Assembly: GCA_964017195.1 (NCBI GenBank) | Contig: OZ024894.1 | Location: forward strand, 35,859,614-35,923,613 | Source of the DNA: Siderastrea radians | Lineage: Eukaryota > Cnidaria > Anthozoa > Scleractinia > Rhizangiidae | Length of the DNA: 64,000 bases | Reading direction: 5' to 3' | Part shown: positions 47,135 through 58,870 of the stretch, piece by piece | Layout of the letters: every line of letters begins with the position of its first letter | How positions within the stretch are numbered: position 1 is the stretch's first letter | Made by a program: the position numbers and the translations under genes | Notes under the pieces: model-generated | The model's database searches: none | What the model was told of the DNA's origin: nothing | Seen by the model: only the letters and a program-made list of their open reading frames with translations

Positions 47135-47833
47135 ACAACGAGCGTAATGGTGCACACTATCCAATTGCTTAGACATGGCGCGTACACTGTCCAATTAACA
47201 ACACTGTAAAATACAGAACATTGTATGGCATTTGCTTTCCAAATTTAAACTCAGTTGTCTCTGAAAATGCGTGGTTACCCTCAGTTTTCTTTCCGGATTC
47301 CAAAAGCCCTTCCTGCATAGTCATAAACCGCGCAAAACTACCCCTGTATTAGTAGGTACCGTCCATAAGGAACCCGAGTTTCTCAGACCATCTCGAGGAA
47401 GCGAACAGCTGTCACGATCAACAGTAAAGTGAAACAAGTTACTACTAGAAAAAAGAAGACAAACCAGTTTAACTTGGCTTAACATGATTATTTTGTGAGG
47501 TGTTTTTAAATTTACTGAGGCCATATGCTGAACAAATTCGCTGTCTTCGGTTCGAAATGTGAACAAGTTGACAAAACGAATTTCGAATCCGTGCGGTGTT
47601 GAACGCAAGAACGCGAAAACTTCTAAATCAGTTCTTTCCCAGATGAATAAACCGCAGTCTTAAATTAGAAACTTAAATTTGCAATCTGTTTTGTTGACAA
47701 TCCGCACATTTACAAAACAACAAAGAATGGGAACTTCTTTGGAGAGCAGAAAACATTCTAAGGTTGACCATTTCTCAATCAGGGTAAAATTCTTAAAGAC
47801 ATGTACTGTTTTGAAACCACAGGTGAACCACAG
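46660..47833. other. non-coding; (ATT)n at 47103-47132
   Basis: Includes a CTGCGAGCAG/CTGCTCGCAG hairpin at 46896-46924 and a poly-G run near 46792. No gene. Confidence 0.5.
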
Positions 47834-48511
47834 GTGACCCAAGCTAACAGTGTGAGCACGGTGATAAATATAAGGATTTGTGTGGAAATTTAACAAATCA
47901 TCTCTAGAATCGTAAAATAATTTGTTTACGTGCCCGGTAGCAGGCAAGTATTTTTCTGTTACGAACAAATACTTCACAGGCGTCTCCTCGTATACGCGTA
48001 GGGATAAAAATTGTCCTCCTGCCCAGTCCCGGCCGCGTTCAGTGCACCCGGTATGCCTGCCACGGGTCAAATCGAATCGTTTGAACACGTGTTGACTTTA
48101 TCTACGATTATTTGTGACCTAAGGATTGACATAATTTGCCTCTGACAGGCGTCAAAAGGTAAGGACGTTATTCTTCGTTGCTTCTAGGGGGAAAAAACTG
48201 AAACCCGGTAAAGTTTCGAGGAGAAAACCGTTCGTACTTTTGCCCTCATTAATATTCTGCTCTGGCTCCAACCTTTCAGTATTATTTACATCGTACGTGA
48301 GCGATGAACCAAAGTCGCTTAAATAGCTTTAAATAAGCTCAAATCAGCACACAAAACCAAGAAACGCACAATGAAAACAAACTAAAACAAGTGAGGAACT
48401 TTATTTGCGAAAAACAAATTATTTTACGATTCTAGAGATGATTTGTTAAATTTCCATACAAACCCTTATATTTATCACCATGCTCACACTGTTAGCTTGG
48501 GTCACCTGTGT
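47834..48511. repeat. inverted repeat pair, about 95-bp arms
   Basis: 47834-47928 and 48415-48511 are inverted near-copies (GGTGACCCAAGCTAACAGTG, GATAAATATAAGG, TTTAACAAATCATCTCTAG). The 142-codon minus frame over the left arm (47660-48088) is therefore probably repeat-derived, not a gene. Confidence 0.8.
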
Positions 48512-49299
48512 TGAAACCATGCGTGAAATTGGCGCCGCTTATAAGAAACTTCGCTCACAGTAAAGTAACCGAGAAATTCTCGGCGCATCGTGGAAATCTT
48601 TATCACCAATTGTGCCTACAAGAGTAATAATTTTTACTGCTTCAATCATCTTTATACGCTTTGTGAAATGCGAGATGTCACTTCTTTGAAAACCTGCTGC
48701 AAAGCTATGCAAATCAACGCGGCAAGTCGTCGGTAGCTGCTTTTGAAATCTTATCAAAGTTGTAATTCATGGTCATGTATCGAATACAAATTTATTTGAT
48801 CGTTTTGCGCAAATGCTATTCTCTAGATACCAGAAAAAGGGTTTTAGTCCCTTTTTCATCGAGATACACGTAGATTTGTTGCGTTACTTACCGCGTGACG
48901 CTCATTGAAAAGGTCAGATTCCACGCTTTATGCAAATGTGATGCGCTTTTGAACTTCGGACTGTTTTTGCTATGTCGTTGGACGATATTCGCTAGTTCCT
49001 ACAAATTCTTTTACAGTTGTCTTTTAATTTGAGTTTCAATATGAGCTTCATTTACTATTTCGATTCAAAACGAAGGATAAAGTGCGCGAAAGAAAAGATC
49101 GATTTGTACCCACATTGCTCGCGCAATTTATTTTGACACTAACAGTATGCAAATTTAGTCCACTGAGAACTATTAAAATAATCCCTGGAAAAACGCTTGT
49201 TATTTTACTCTAACTCTCTCTCTAACATTATTACCTTCGATTTTTAGTATAAGTTCCATTCAATAGTTTCCCTTTTGACAGCAGGTTTGAGTCTGGCAA
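48512..49299. other. non-coding, nothing recognised
   Basis: A short hairpin at 48832-48863 (AAAAAGGGTTTTAGTCCCTTTTT). Otherwise nothing. Confidence 0.45.
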
Positions 49300-49378
49300 A
49301 TTCTGAAAATTTTAGCTTCGTTGTTCGCTTTCCATATCATGAATTCTGAAAATTTTAGCTTCGTTGTTTACGTTCCAT
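49300..49378. repeat. tandem duplication, 43-bp period
   Basis: ATTCTGAAAATTTTAGCTTC... occurs at 49300-49335 and 49343-49378 with few differences. Confidence 0.85.
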
Positions 49379-49615
49379 TCGGGACACAACCCTCGACACC
49401 AAATAGTCATGTTTTCTCTGCTTTCTTGTTCATGTTGATAAAAACTGTTGTGGCGTCTGAAGTTATTATTTAGGATGCTCAATTCAAGTTACAGAAATAA
49501 AATTTACGTTGACACTAGACAAGAGCGCGAATAGCCTCAGACATTCCTGCCAACAATGTACACTGAACTTGTGTTGTTTATCTATACACGCACTTTATGA
49601 GCTTGTCTCCAACCT

Positions 49616-49785
49616 TTGCGTGTAAATTTTAGCTAATTTTACTCGCACTTTGCGTGTAAATTTTACTCTCACTTTGTTCGTATTTTTTTACACGCGTGTT
49701 TTGCGCGTGTAATTCGCGTGTATTTTGCGTGGAAATTGCGTGCAATATGGCGTCTTTACACGCATGAAACGCGCGTGTAATGCTG
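49616..49785. repeat. GCGTGTAA / TTACACGC motif cluster
   Basis: At least ten copies of GCGTGTA(A) or its complement in 170 bp, some palindromic (TTACACGCGTGTTTTGCGCG). Probably the end of a MITE. Confidence 0.65.
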
Positions 49786-50056
49786 CCATCCCTTTGGCCA
49801 GTACTGTATGCGCAGTACCAAAAGAAGGCACCGTCCTTAATGGTCAAACCAGAGCTGCTAATAGCCAATCAAATCAAGAAAATAGTTATAGTTGTGATTA
49901 ACATTTATATATATCGCGTATGTTGTTGATGCTCTATGTGCTTGACAGTCATACACAAAACTAAACACGTGCGTACTTTTAGTAGGCTTGTTTAAAAAGA
50001 AAAGAATTTACAACCGGGTGAGATTCATATTTTAGTGTTGCTTAGCTATATTAGCC

Positions 50057-50100
50057 TGCGTGCAGACGTCTCCTATTTCCTTTGCACACGCACGCAGGCT
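50057..50100. repeat. hairpin TTAGCCTGCGTGC / GCACGCAGGCTAA
   Basis: Perfect arms around a short loop. The CTGCGTG core resembles ends of the nested element at 27577. Confidence 0.7.
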
Positions 50101-50282
50101 AAACTATATAAAACAAATCTGTATTTTAGAGTTGCTATCATGCTACACTAACGAGTCCGTTATTTGTGAATCTGCAGTTGCCTCTCTCAATCTGTCCTCC
50201 ACATTTGATTTTCTACGGCAAATCATCCCAGCAACTTGCAAATTCATCTTGTTGTTTAATCCCATGTAAATCCACGGGTTAA

Positions 50283-50305
50283 NNNNNNNNNNNNNNNNNN
50301 NNNNN
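50283..50305. other. assembly gap (23 N)
   Basis: Unknown bases directly before the first copy of the 50-63 kb repeat family. The join on either side is uncertain. Confidence 1.
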
Positions 50306-50346
50306 GTGGATGTTCTTATCGGAGACTATGAAAACGGTAGTAGTAT

Positions 50347-50938
50347 TCAATCGGGTTGATGTGACCGATAGGATTGTAATTGCCTAATGTGTGGGTATCT
50401 ACATTAAATAAATACAACTGAGTTAATAGACCATTTCTAAAAATGCTGTTAGAGTGTAGTTAACATATTAGCTTTGGAAGTCATAAAGTTTATGTTCGTT
50501 GAGTTGCGTAACTGGCTACATCCAGTTCTTATGTTTTGCAAGAAGAAAGGAATCTGTCTGTAGCATTTCCATTGCCTGTGCCTTAAAATGAGCCCAGCAA
50601 TGCTCCGAAAATAAATTGCATTGATGGCTTTGCACAACTTTTCATAGTCTCCGATAAAAATTTCCATGTTAAAATATTTTAACTTTTTACCGACATTTTT
50701 ATTTGAGAGAGGACTTTTATATGTTAGCCTTAATAAACATGAAATTTTATCATTTATGATTTGCCTTCACAGGCCAGATTTCATATTGCGTGGAGTGACA
50801 TTGCAAGAACATCATCGCATAACTTAGGAATAAAAATTAAAAGCCTGCGTGGTTGTTAGAAAAAGCAGACGAATCGTATTTGTCCAATTTAGCAAACAGT
50901 CCTGTTAACGTTAGTCCTACTAAACTATGGAGGAATAT
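50347..50938 (+). repeat. repeat family R, copy A
   Basis: Inverted counterpart of 51126-51724 over about 590 bp (GATAGGATTGTAATTGC, TCGGAGACTATGAAAA, TTAATAAACATGAAATTTTATC, AACAGTCCTGTTAACGTTAGTCCTA). It shares the same blocks with copies C and D. No gene of its own, but the 187-bp centre (50939-51125) holds a decayed version of the family's exon-like frame. Confidence 0.88.
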
Positions 50939-51125
50939 TTTGATTAAGAGGAATTGGAAAATAATTATGTAAACCTTCATCCTTTCTTGATACATTGTAT
51001 TGTAAAAGCGCAAAAAATCTTTTTTAAAAATGACTTGGAGTCCTAAAACACATTCTATGGCCGAGTCCACAGTTCGTCTTTATTCAATTTCTGAATAAAA
51101 GTGAAAAGAAATTAGTTATCAAAAT

Positions 51126-51724
51126 ATTCCTCCTTAGTTTGGTAGGACTAACGTTAACACGACTGTTTGCTCAATTGGACAAACACGGTTTATTTACTTT
51201 TTCTAGTCTTACAACCACGCAGAATTTTTATTTTTATTCCTAAGTTATGCGATGATGGATGATGTTCTTGCAATGTCAATCCACGCAATATGAATCCTGT
51301 GAAGGAAAATCACCAATCATAAAATTTCATGTTTATTAAGGCTAACATCTAAACGTCGTCTCTCAAATAAAAATGTCAATAAAAAGTTAAAATATTTTAA
51401 CGTGGAAATTTTTATCGGAGACTATGAAAACAGTAGTGGAAACCCATCGATGCAATTTATTTTTGGAGCATCACTGGGCTCATTTTAAGGCACAGGCAAT
51501 GGAAATGTTACAAACAGAGTCCTCTCTTCTTACAAAACATAAGAAGTGGAAGTAGCCTACGCAACTCAACGAACACAAACTGTTTGACTTCTAAAGCTAA
51601 TATGTTAATTACACTCTAACGGCATTTTTAGAAACGGTATATTAACTCAGTTGTATTTATTTACTCTAGATACCCACACAATACGCAATTGCAATCCTAT
51701 CGGTCACATTAACCGATTGGGTTC
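51126..51724 (-). repeat. repeat family R, copy B (inverted to A)
   Basis: Forms a large palindrome with copy A. It ends in GATACCCACACAATACGC...GATTGGGTTCCTGCG, which reappears at 55045-55115 as the far end of copy C. Confidence 0.88.
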
Positions 51725-51767
51725 CTGCGTTATTTCTTTTTTTTCGCACATTCGGTATCCGTTACGT

Positions 51768-52263
51768 AGACAGTATTTCAGTTCATGCGAAGCTGGGCAA
51801 TTTATCAGCCTGCTTTTCGAGGAAAGGGATTATAAATTATACTGATTGATTTGCCAAATGGTCATGTTCCTTCAAATTCAACATTCATGCTTCTTCAAAT
51901 CCAAGAACAGGCCATTTATATTGCTTGTGTGAATTGTGATACCCCCCAAGGTAACAAATGCTATAAACAAGAAAATCGCCCCATGCATTACGCCTTCAGA
52001 ATGGCCACTGACCGGTTATAGTCTTCACTTTAGTCATTGATCATGAACTGTCATTATGCGAGTGCGTATTGAAACTGTGGTGAAAAACAACCAACGGGTA
52101 GAACGCATCCGGACGGTTATGACAAGCGAGTGGATTTGAAGAAGCATTAATGTTGAATTTGAACGAACATGACCATTCGGCAAATCAATCAGTATTCTTT
52201 ATAATCCGTTTCTTCGAAAAGCAGGCTTAAATTGCCCAGCTTCGCATGAACTGAAATATTGTA
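51768..52263. repeat. inverted pair, about 137-bp arms
   Basis: 51768-51905 (CAGTATTTCAGTTCATGCGAA..., GGTCATGTTC) is repeated inverted at 52125-52263. The spacer is about 220 bp. It links copies B and C. Confidence 0.85.
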
Positions 52264-52286
52264 TGCGCAACGGACAGCGAATGAGC

Positions 52287-52353
52287 AAAAAAGAAAAAGA
52301 AAATAAGAAGAAGAAGAAAAAGAAGAAGAAGAAGAAGAAGAAGAAGAAGAAAA
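52287..52353. repeat. (AAG)n microsatellite
   Basis: Pure purine tract of AAG with AAAAG interruptions, at the left end of copy C. Confidence 0.95.
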
Positions 52354-52354
52354 G

Positions 52355-53228
52355 TTTGTCACACGAAAAGTTTGTCATTGTAATAATTACGAAGGCACAA
52401 ACAATTTGCTCTCTTGCATAAATATAGGAACTATATATTTGTGGATTTCGCAACTTAGTCAAGACATGATACGTGGCTTTGAAAGCTAACATACTAACTG
52501 AATGTTAACTCAGTTAATTATAAAATAACCAATAACGGTCACAAACATCGTTCTGTCATGCGTAGGTTGTAAAACAATAGCAACGAATATAGCGCACACA
52601 CGCGCAGCAGAGGATAAGAGGAGAGGAATTCGAAAATTATTATGTACACCTTCATCCTCTGTATCTTTCTTAAAAATGACTTGGGATCCTACAACACATT
52701 CTATGGCCCAGTCCACAGTTTGTTTTGAATCAAACTCTGAATAAAACAAAAAAAAAGTTATCTAAATATTCCTCCTTAGTTTAGTAGGACTAACGTTAAC
52801 AGGACTGTTTGCTCAATTGGACAAATGCGATTTGTTTACCTTTTCTAACAACCACGCAGGCTTTTAATTTTTATTCCTAAGTTATGCGATGATGTTCTTG
52901 CAATGTCAATCCACGCAATATGAATCCTGTGAAGGCAAATCGCAAACTCATAAGATTTCATGTTTATTAAGGCTAACATATAAAAGTCCTCTCTTAAATA
53001 AAAAATGACAATACAAAGTTAAAACATTTTCACATGGATATTTTTATCGGAGACTATGAAAAGTAGTGCAAACCCTTTCGGAACATCGGTGGGCTCATTT
53101 CAAGGTACTGGCAATGGAAATGCTATAGACAGAGTCTTCTCTTCTTGCAAAACATATTATAAGAACTGGATGTAGGTTACGCAAGTCAACGAACACAAAC
53201 TGTGTGACTTCTACAGCTAATTTGTTAA
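52355..53228 (-). repeat. repeat family R, copy C (proximal part)
   Basis: The most complete copy. It continues at 54991-55108 after the piggyBac insertion. It contains a minus-strand exon-like frame (52749-52510: EFDSKQTVDWAIECVVGSQV...EDEGVHNNF) preceded by a strong TTTTGTTTTATTCAG acceptor. Closely matches copy D. Confidence 0.88.
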
Positions 53229-54986
53229 TAATATCCCTTAAAGGACCACGGGGTCTTATTTTTTTGGGTTAAATATGAGTGATCTTGTTAAAAGCAGTCA
53301 TAGACAAGATTGTTTTTACTTAAACCATACTAAACCATATATATTTGAAATCAGTATAAAATTTTTTATCACTTTTCGTTATATATTATGGGATATAATG
53401 CAATCTGTGAGATCCCGATTTGCGTAATTATCATAATTATGCATAATTTTGGGCAAGTCTACTTTGAAATTGTACTTTACGAGAAAAATCCATAATTTTG
53501 ACTTCTTTTCAATAAATTCAAGATCTATACATACATTTCAAATCCTTTTCGAATATAACTGTTTCTCATTTGCACTAAACAGAGGTCTATCGGACAATTA
53601 AAATTCAACAAATTTCCATGCAAGTAAGATCTAGTTTTCAGTTTGTAGTGTAACATTGCTGAAACGTTCAGTGTTTCACAAAGCATTTCAGCCTGAATAT
53701 GTTACTTCAAACATGTTCTTTGTGTCTACCAGTGTTCAGTGTGTAGAATTTTTCTATAAGATAGAAAAACTCCTTGTAGTACCACACTGAACCCTCATAA
53801 GCCTGGAATATGCGATGACCCTCTGATCGGAAACATCAACACCTCCCATGAAGGTGTTATAGAGGTTGATAACACCAGGATGAGCAAAGTTTTTCTTTTC
53901 CTATTGACCGCTGAATTTCACAGACCTTTCTACTTCATCAAAAGCTGTCTCACTTGTGGGAACAGTGGCCAAAACGCGGAAAACTTTTCTGTCCCGCCAT
54001 GTCACGCAAGTCATAGTTCCCTTCTGTCGGTACAAACACTCCCTTCTTTTGAGCTGTTTTACTTGCCTAGACTTCAAATTACAGGTTTCATTTGGAAGGC
54101 CTACTCTGTTGGACCTTACAGTCCCACAGGAAAGGGTGTTTCTTTCCTCTAGCTCCTCAAACAAGCCAACAGAAGTGTAATAATCGTCCATGAAAAGGTA
54201 ATACCCTTTATCTAGGAAAGGCGCCATCAAAGACATGACGGCTTTTCTCCTTAAATCTTTCTGGACAATGCCTCCTTCCTTTCCAGTGTACACCTTGCTT
54301 CCTAGGACATATCCACTGGTTGATTCGGCAAGAGTGAAGGTCTTGATTCCAAACCTGCCGGGCTTTATTGGAATGAACTGCCGAAAGTGAACTCTGCCTT
54401 TTAATTTTTTTTCTGCTTACAAATTAGTCTGAGTCACTAAGAGCTGCCATACCTGATCATTTAAATCTTTGCTCGATTTCAAGGATCTAATGTCCACATT
54501 TCCTGCCATCCCAATAGCTTGATTGAAGTCGATATCAGATCTTGTCTCCTTTGTCGCTTTCCAACTCTTCCTCTGACTCACTACCACTAGATTCCGAGAG
54601 AAAATCGGAGCCAAGCTCTTCTTCCGACTCTGGGTGCTCAAGAAAATGATTGCCCGAATGAATAAAAGCTAAAGGAAGGTCGTCCTCGTCGATAAACTCG
54701 AGTTCAACGTCGTTTTCATCGCTTTAGACAAGAAAATCTGGTACAGGAGCTCCCCTGGAAGTCGCCACATTTAAATGCCCAAACAAAAAAACCAGACTAA
54801 GAAATTTGGCATCGAAAACTTGAATAAAAACGTCCAAATACGACCTAATCTTCGAGAAACCGAAAGAGCACGTCATGTTAGCTTAAATGAAATGAGACAC
54901 TAGTGCTCAAGCCCTTTAGAAACCACCGAAATTGCTCATCAGAAAGAGGCGGTATATTTCTAGGCATATGTGCGTAGTTGGTCCGT
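53229..54986 (-). mobile_element. piggyBac-like transposon relic inserted at TTAA
   Basis: TTAA on both sides (53225-53228, 54987-54990); the uninterrupted site is seen in copy B (about 51605, TGTTAATTACACTC). Minus-strand coding pieces: acidic Ser/Glu-rich N-terminus (about 54760-54560), a 54641-54417 frame, KGRVHFRQFIPIKPGRFGIK (about 54400-54340), and 54293-53901 with MYTGKEGG, YYLFMDDYYTS (a DDE aspartate box) and GTVRSNRVGLP. Much of the middle (first catalytic Asp region) and the Cys-rich C-terminal domain are missing, so it is non-autonomous. The TIRs are too diverged to recognise with confidence. Confidence 0.85.
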
Positions 54987-54990
54987 TTAA

Positions 54991-55108
54991 TTACACTCTA
55001 ACGGCATTTTTAGAAATGGTATATTAACTCAGTTGTATTTATTTACTCTAGGTACCCACACATCAGGCAATTACAATCCTATCGCTCACAACAACCCGAT
55101 TGGGTTCC
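54991..55108 (-). repeat. repeat family R, copy C (distal part)
   Basis: Continuation of copy C beyond the piggyBac insertion (TTACACTCTAACGGCATTTTTAG..., GATTGGGTTCCTGCGTTATTT). Confidence 0.85.
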
Positions 55109-55185
55109 TGCGTTATTTTATTTTATTATTTTATTACTGTTCTTCTTCTTCTTCTTCCTCGGATAACCCACCTCCTTCTTAATGA

Positions 55186-55266
55186 AGATTCTCGTGAGCG
55201 TCAGTGCAGGTGCTATTTCTAACATTTTCTATTTCTAAGATTCTCGTGAGCGTCAGTGCAGGTGCT
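55186..55266. repeat. duplicated LINE 3'-UTR segment
   Basis: AGATTCTCGTGAGCGTCAGT... at 55186 and again at 55239, in the 3' end of the LINE read on the minus strand. A (TTC)n tract at 55140-55156 is its tail. Confidence 0.75.
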
Positions 55267-55291
55267 TGGGAATTAAATAATTAGGGTGTGG

Positions 55292-56408
55292 TCAGTGGCT
55301 ATTGGCAAAATGGCACCACAGCCGGTCCTTAAAGGCTTCCAGACTAGGCGCCAGAACCACGGAATCTGGGAGGCTATTCCAATCACGAACAGTTATTGGC
55401 ACGAATGACATTTGATGGTAATTTGTACGAGAAAATGGGACTTCATAGCCCATGCAGTTTACATGTCTTGATGGTCTCCTTTGCGGACGCGTGAGTTGTT
55501 GAGTACCCAGGTCAGCCAAGCCGTTGTGAAGTTTGTACATCATGCACAGTCTCAGGGCTTGTCTTCTAATTTGGAGCGTATACCAGCCAAGTTGTATTAG
55601 CATGCCACTAACGCTGGACGTGTTGTTATACCGTCCCAGGCAACACAGGCATATTCCAGTGTTGGGCGGACGAGTGTGTTATAGGCAGAAGTCTTAAGTG
55701 AAGTGGAGCTGATCCTCAGGTTCCTTCTCAGAAAAGCCAGGGTTCTATTTGCTTTGCTGGTGATGTTGTCAATATGACTGTTCCAGCGTAGATCGTGAGT
55801 TATGGTAACATCGAGATATTTGGCCGAGTTCACAGAAGCCAGTGTTTTTCCATGGAGGACATAATCGTTATGCACCAGGTTGCACTTACGCCCAACTCTG
55901 AGAACCTCGCACTTTTCCGGATGGAATTCCATTTTCCAAAGCTTTTCCCAATCAGCAAGTTTGTCTAAGTCATTCTGAAGTACATGAGTGTCACTAGCTG
56001 AGTGAATGGTTAGGTACATAACAGTGTCATTGGCGAATAATCGAATGTTGGAGACTAGGGAATTGGGCAAATCGTTGATGTAGAAAAGAAAAAGACTCGG
56101 CCCCAGGACAGAGCCGTGTGGTACACCAGAGAGAACATCGGCGTCATCCGAGGAAATCCCTTCTAGAACTACGTTCTGTTTTCTTTCAGATAGGAAGGAG
56201 TGGATCCACTGAATTGTTTTCCCACTTATGCCATAGGATCTCAGTTTTGAAATAAGGCGAATGTGACTAACTTTGTCGAACGCTTTGCTGAAATCCATAA
56301 TTAAGATGTCTGTTTGGAAGCCGTCGTGCATAGAATTGACAAGGTCATGGATGAAACCTAAAAGCTGAGTTTCGCGCGATCTCCTGTCTCTAAAACCATG
56401 TTGGAGGG
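55292..56408 (-). pseudogene. LINE reverse transcriptase (jockey/CR1-like), 5'-truncated
   Basis: Two minus-strand frames, 56454-55597 and 55603-55292, overlap by a few bases at a frameshift. RT motifs in order: PLQHGFRDRRSRETQL, ILIMDFSKAFDKVSH, SGVPHGSVLGPSLFLFYIND, LFANDTVMYL (active-site FADD changed to FAND), WNSHIDNITSKANRTLAFLR, PTLEYACVAWD, then the C-terminal YKLHNGLAD and VRDWNSLPDSV. The endonuclease and RT start are missing. The 5' end is joined to an (ATT)n tract (56411-56434), which produces a run of Asn in the frame and is not native LINE sequence. Confidence 0.9.
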
Positions 56409-56436
56409 GGTTATTATTATTATTATTATTATTACA

Positions 56437-56689
56437 AGTGGGACCGGAAAACAATATTATAATTATTAGTTAGTTATTAGTAATACACCTTTCATTAAAT
56501 TAGAACCTGTTTTATAAGTTTTAAAAAAGCTCCTGTTGTAGGTCGTTAACTTAAATTTTTGGCACAATTTTTGTTCACCTTGCCTCATGTGAATCAATTC
56601 TTTCATCTGTTTAACTACCAATGAGTCGATCAATCAATCACTCAACCACTCGGTTGATGAATCAGTCAATCAGCCAATGAAATGTCAAA

Positions 56690-56720
<31 letters not shown>

Positions 56721-58870
56721 TAACCAATCCGTGACTAAAAAGGTTGCCAATGAGAATAACAAATGGTCCAGTAATCATTTGTGACTTTATTCGATGCACA
56801 GATTATTACTCACTCTGTCACTACCCCAGACCATGATGGAAGTAAATCTTGTGATTTCAATTTTGTTTTCCGTTTGATTATTAGCCTTTGTACTGTATCT
56901 AATGCCACCAATAAGCATTGTTACTGATTGCCATAATCTAGTACCAAAGAAAAACATAAAGAAAAACCTCTTCCTAAATAATTTCAGGATAGTCTGAAAC
57001 CTATCAGGCAGTGAACTGACAAGAAGGGGTCAGACTGTGGTGGATCAGTCATTGAGAATTGAAATAGTTTTTCCCCATAAAGTGAATTTAATCAATAGGT
57101 CTGAATCTTCATTCCTGGGATGATGGTGGTGGTGGTGGTGGTGGTGGAGGGTACTCCCAAATAAAAGTTTTGGGTGTGTTCATCAGGCCTTTTGAAGTGA
57201 AGCCCTAAAAGGGTCCAAGGTATTGATTTGTGGGCGTGGCTCCAAATTACCTTTACTTCTGAGAGGTGCTCCAAGATTCGTTCCATTCTCAGACATCAAC
57301 CACTTAGTAGTACTGAGGGAACGTGTATGCAGAAACTCATAAAGAGTTGTTCAATTCCTTATGAATTTCTGGTGTAGGTGCTTACAATCAAACTTATCAA
57401 TGACATCAAAATATTTAGCAGAAACAGAGAAAAAATACATATATGTGACCTTACTTCAAAACTGCTCTTCAAATTTTTATTTGAATTGATAATGTTTGTC
57501 TGGGAATATAACTCAGAGTACACATTTCTTAACCAAAGCCTTATAATAAACTGTTATATTTTCCTGATATCCGGTTGATGGAATAAAAACCTGAAAAGGA
57601 AAACAAAGCAGATTTTAATTATCTCAATTGCCAATAGTATTAAGCCCATGGCTTTTGGAGGTTTTAAATCTCTTGGCGAAAAATAGTAATATTTACAGAC
57701 GGGCTAGCCTAACCAAGGAGCTCGCAAGGACTAAGTCATGCCACAGAACAAGCACAACTTGTCACCTGGATGGAATCAACATGTCAAAGATCTCATTCAT
57801 AGTCCAGCAAATTCCCAATAACCCACGTTAGATATCTCAAAATTCTACCATGACTCCAAGGCCTTACAGACAAATCTCTTTTATGAAAAAGGTTTGGTTT
57901 TCTTTCTCTTCAGTCTCCTCTGGGAATCAATAGACAAAGGAATCATGAAAAATTTGCAATATTGTTCGTAAAAGTATTGCTCATTACCCATAAAGATCTC
58001 TTTTAAGCTTTAATAGAGAGAGTAAAATATCCATGGAAGTAAATATCCTTTCGACTTGTAGCCCCTCTGGAAAGTTTTAAGGGTTAGAACTACATGCTCT
58101 CTGTTATTTCACCAGAACATGCGTGTTACTGCTCAAGGACACTTTGAGACTTTGTATACAGCTATTTCAATTAAGGTTGTTGGATCATTTCAAGCTTACG
58201 CGACAAGACTGAAGGGTAGTGTGGGTAGTTGCAAATATGTCTTAGTTTCAGGGTTGTCAGCAGTTGATCAGGAACTTCAGTTTTCTTAGTGCAAGTAATA
58301 AATGGGCACCATCCGATTATTGTCAGCGGCAATCCTGATTCGGCTTTCCTTTTTCAATTGTTAATACTTGTTATGATGTGCGAAAATTCATGTTTCCTTT
58401 ATTCCATGATGCTGATTTTCCTACTTCAAATTTACATCCCAATGCACATGCTCCACGTGTGTCTCGTTTAAAAATTAGTTTTTAAACGAGATCTCTATCT
58501 GAAAATAATTCTTTCAGGTTTTTTTTTTATTTTTTCATACTATAAAAACTTTTTCATATGCTTTGCTATTGCACGGCAAGAAAGCTACTGCTGATTTTGG
58601 TGAACTTAGGCCTGCAGTCTTGTCGCATAGGCTTAAGCTTTCATGCAACAACATTAATTGAAATAGCTGTGTGAATGCAATTTCATCTGTGGCAACGTAC
58701 AATACGTACAGACAGCCGGTGTGCACGCACCAGAGAAAATTAAGAGACTGCTCGCAGTCTATAAGAATGGTACCAACTCAGGGCGGTACAACTTCAATCA
58801 ACTCCATACTAACGCTTGCTTCTGTTTACATGAAGGGGATATGAAACGTGAAGCCCGTATAAAATAATTA
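56437..58870. other. non-coding; (TCAA)n at 56691-56720, (GGT)n at 57122-57147
   Basis: AT-rich, no frame over 67 codons, no recognised motif. Confidence 0.5.

Noticed and set aside
47660..48088. 142-codon minus-strand gene
   Set aside because: Overlaps an inverted-repeat arm, has no recognisable motif and unusual composition; treated as repeat-derived.
56408..56454. Native N-terminus with a poly-Asn run in the LINE frame
   Set aside because: The Asn run is an (ATT)n microsatellite read in frame at the truncation point.
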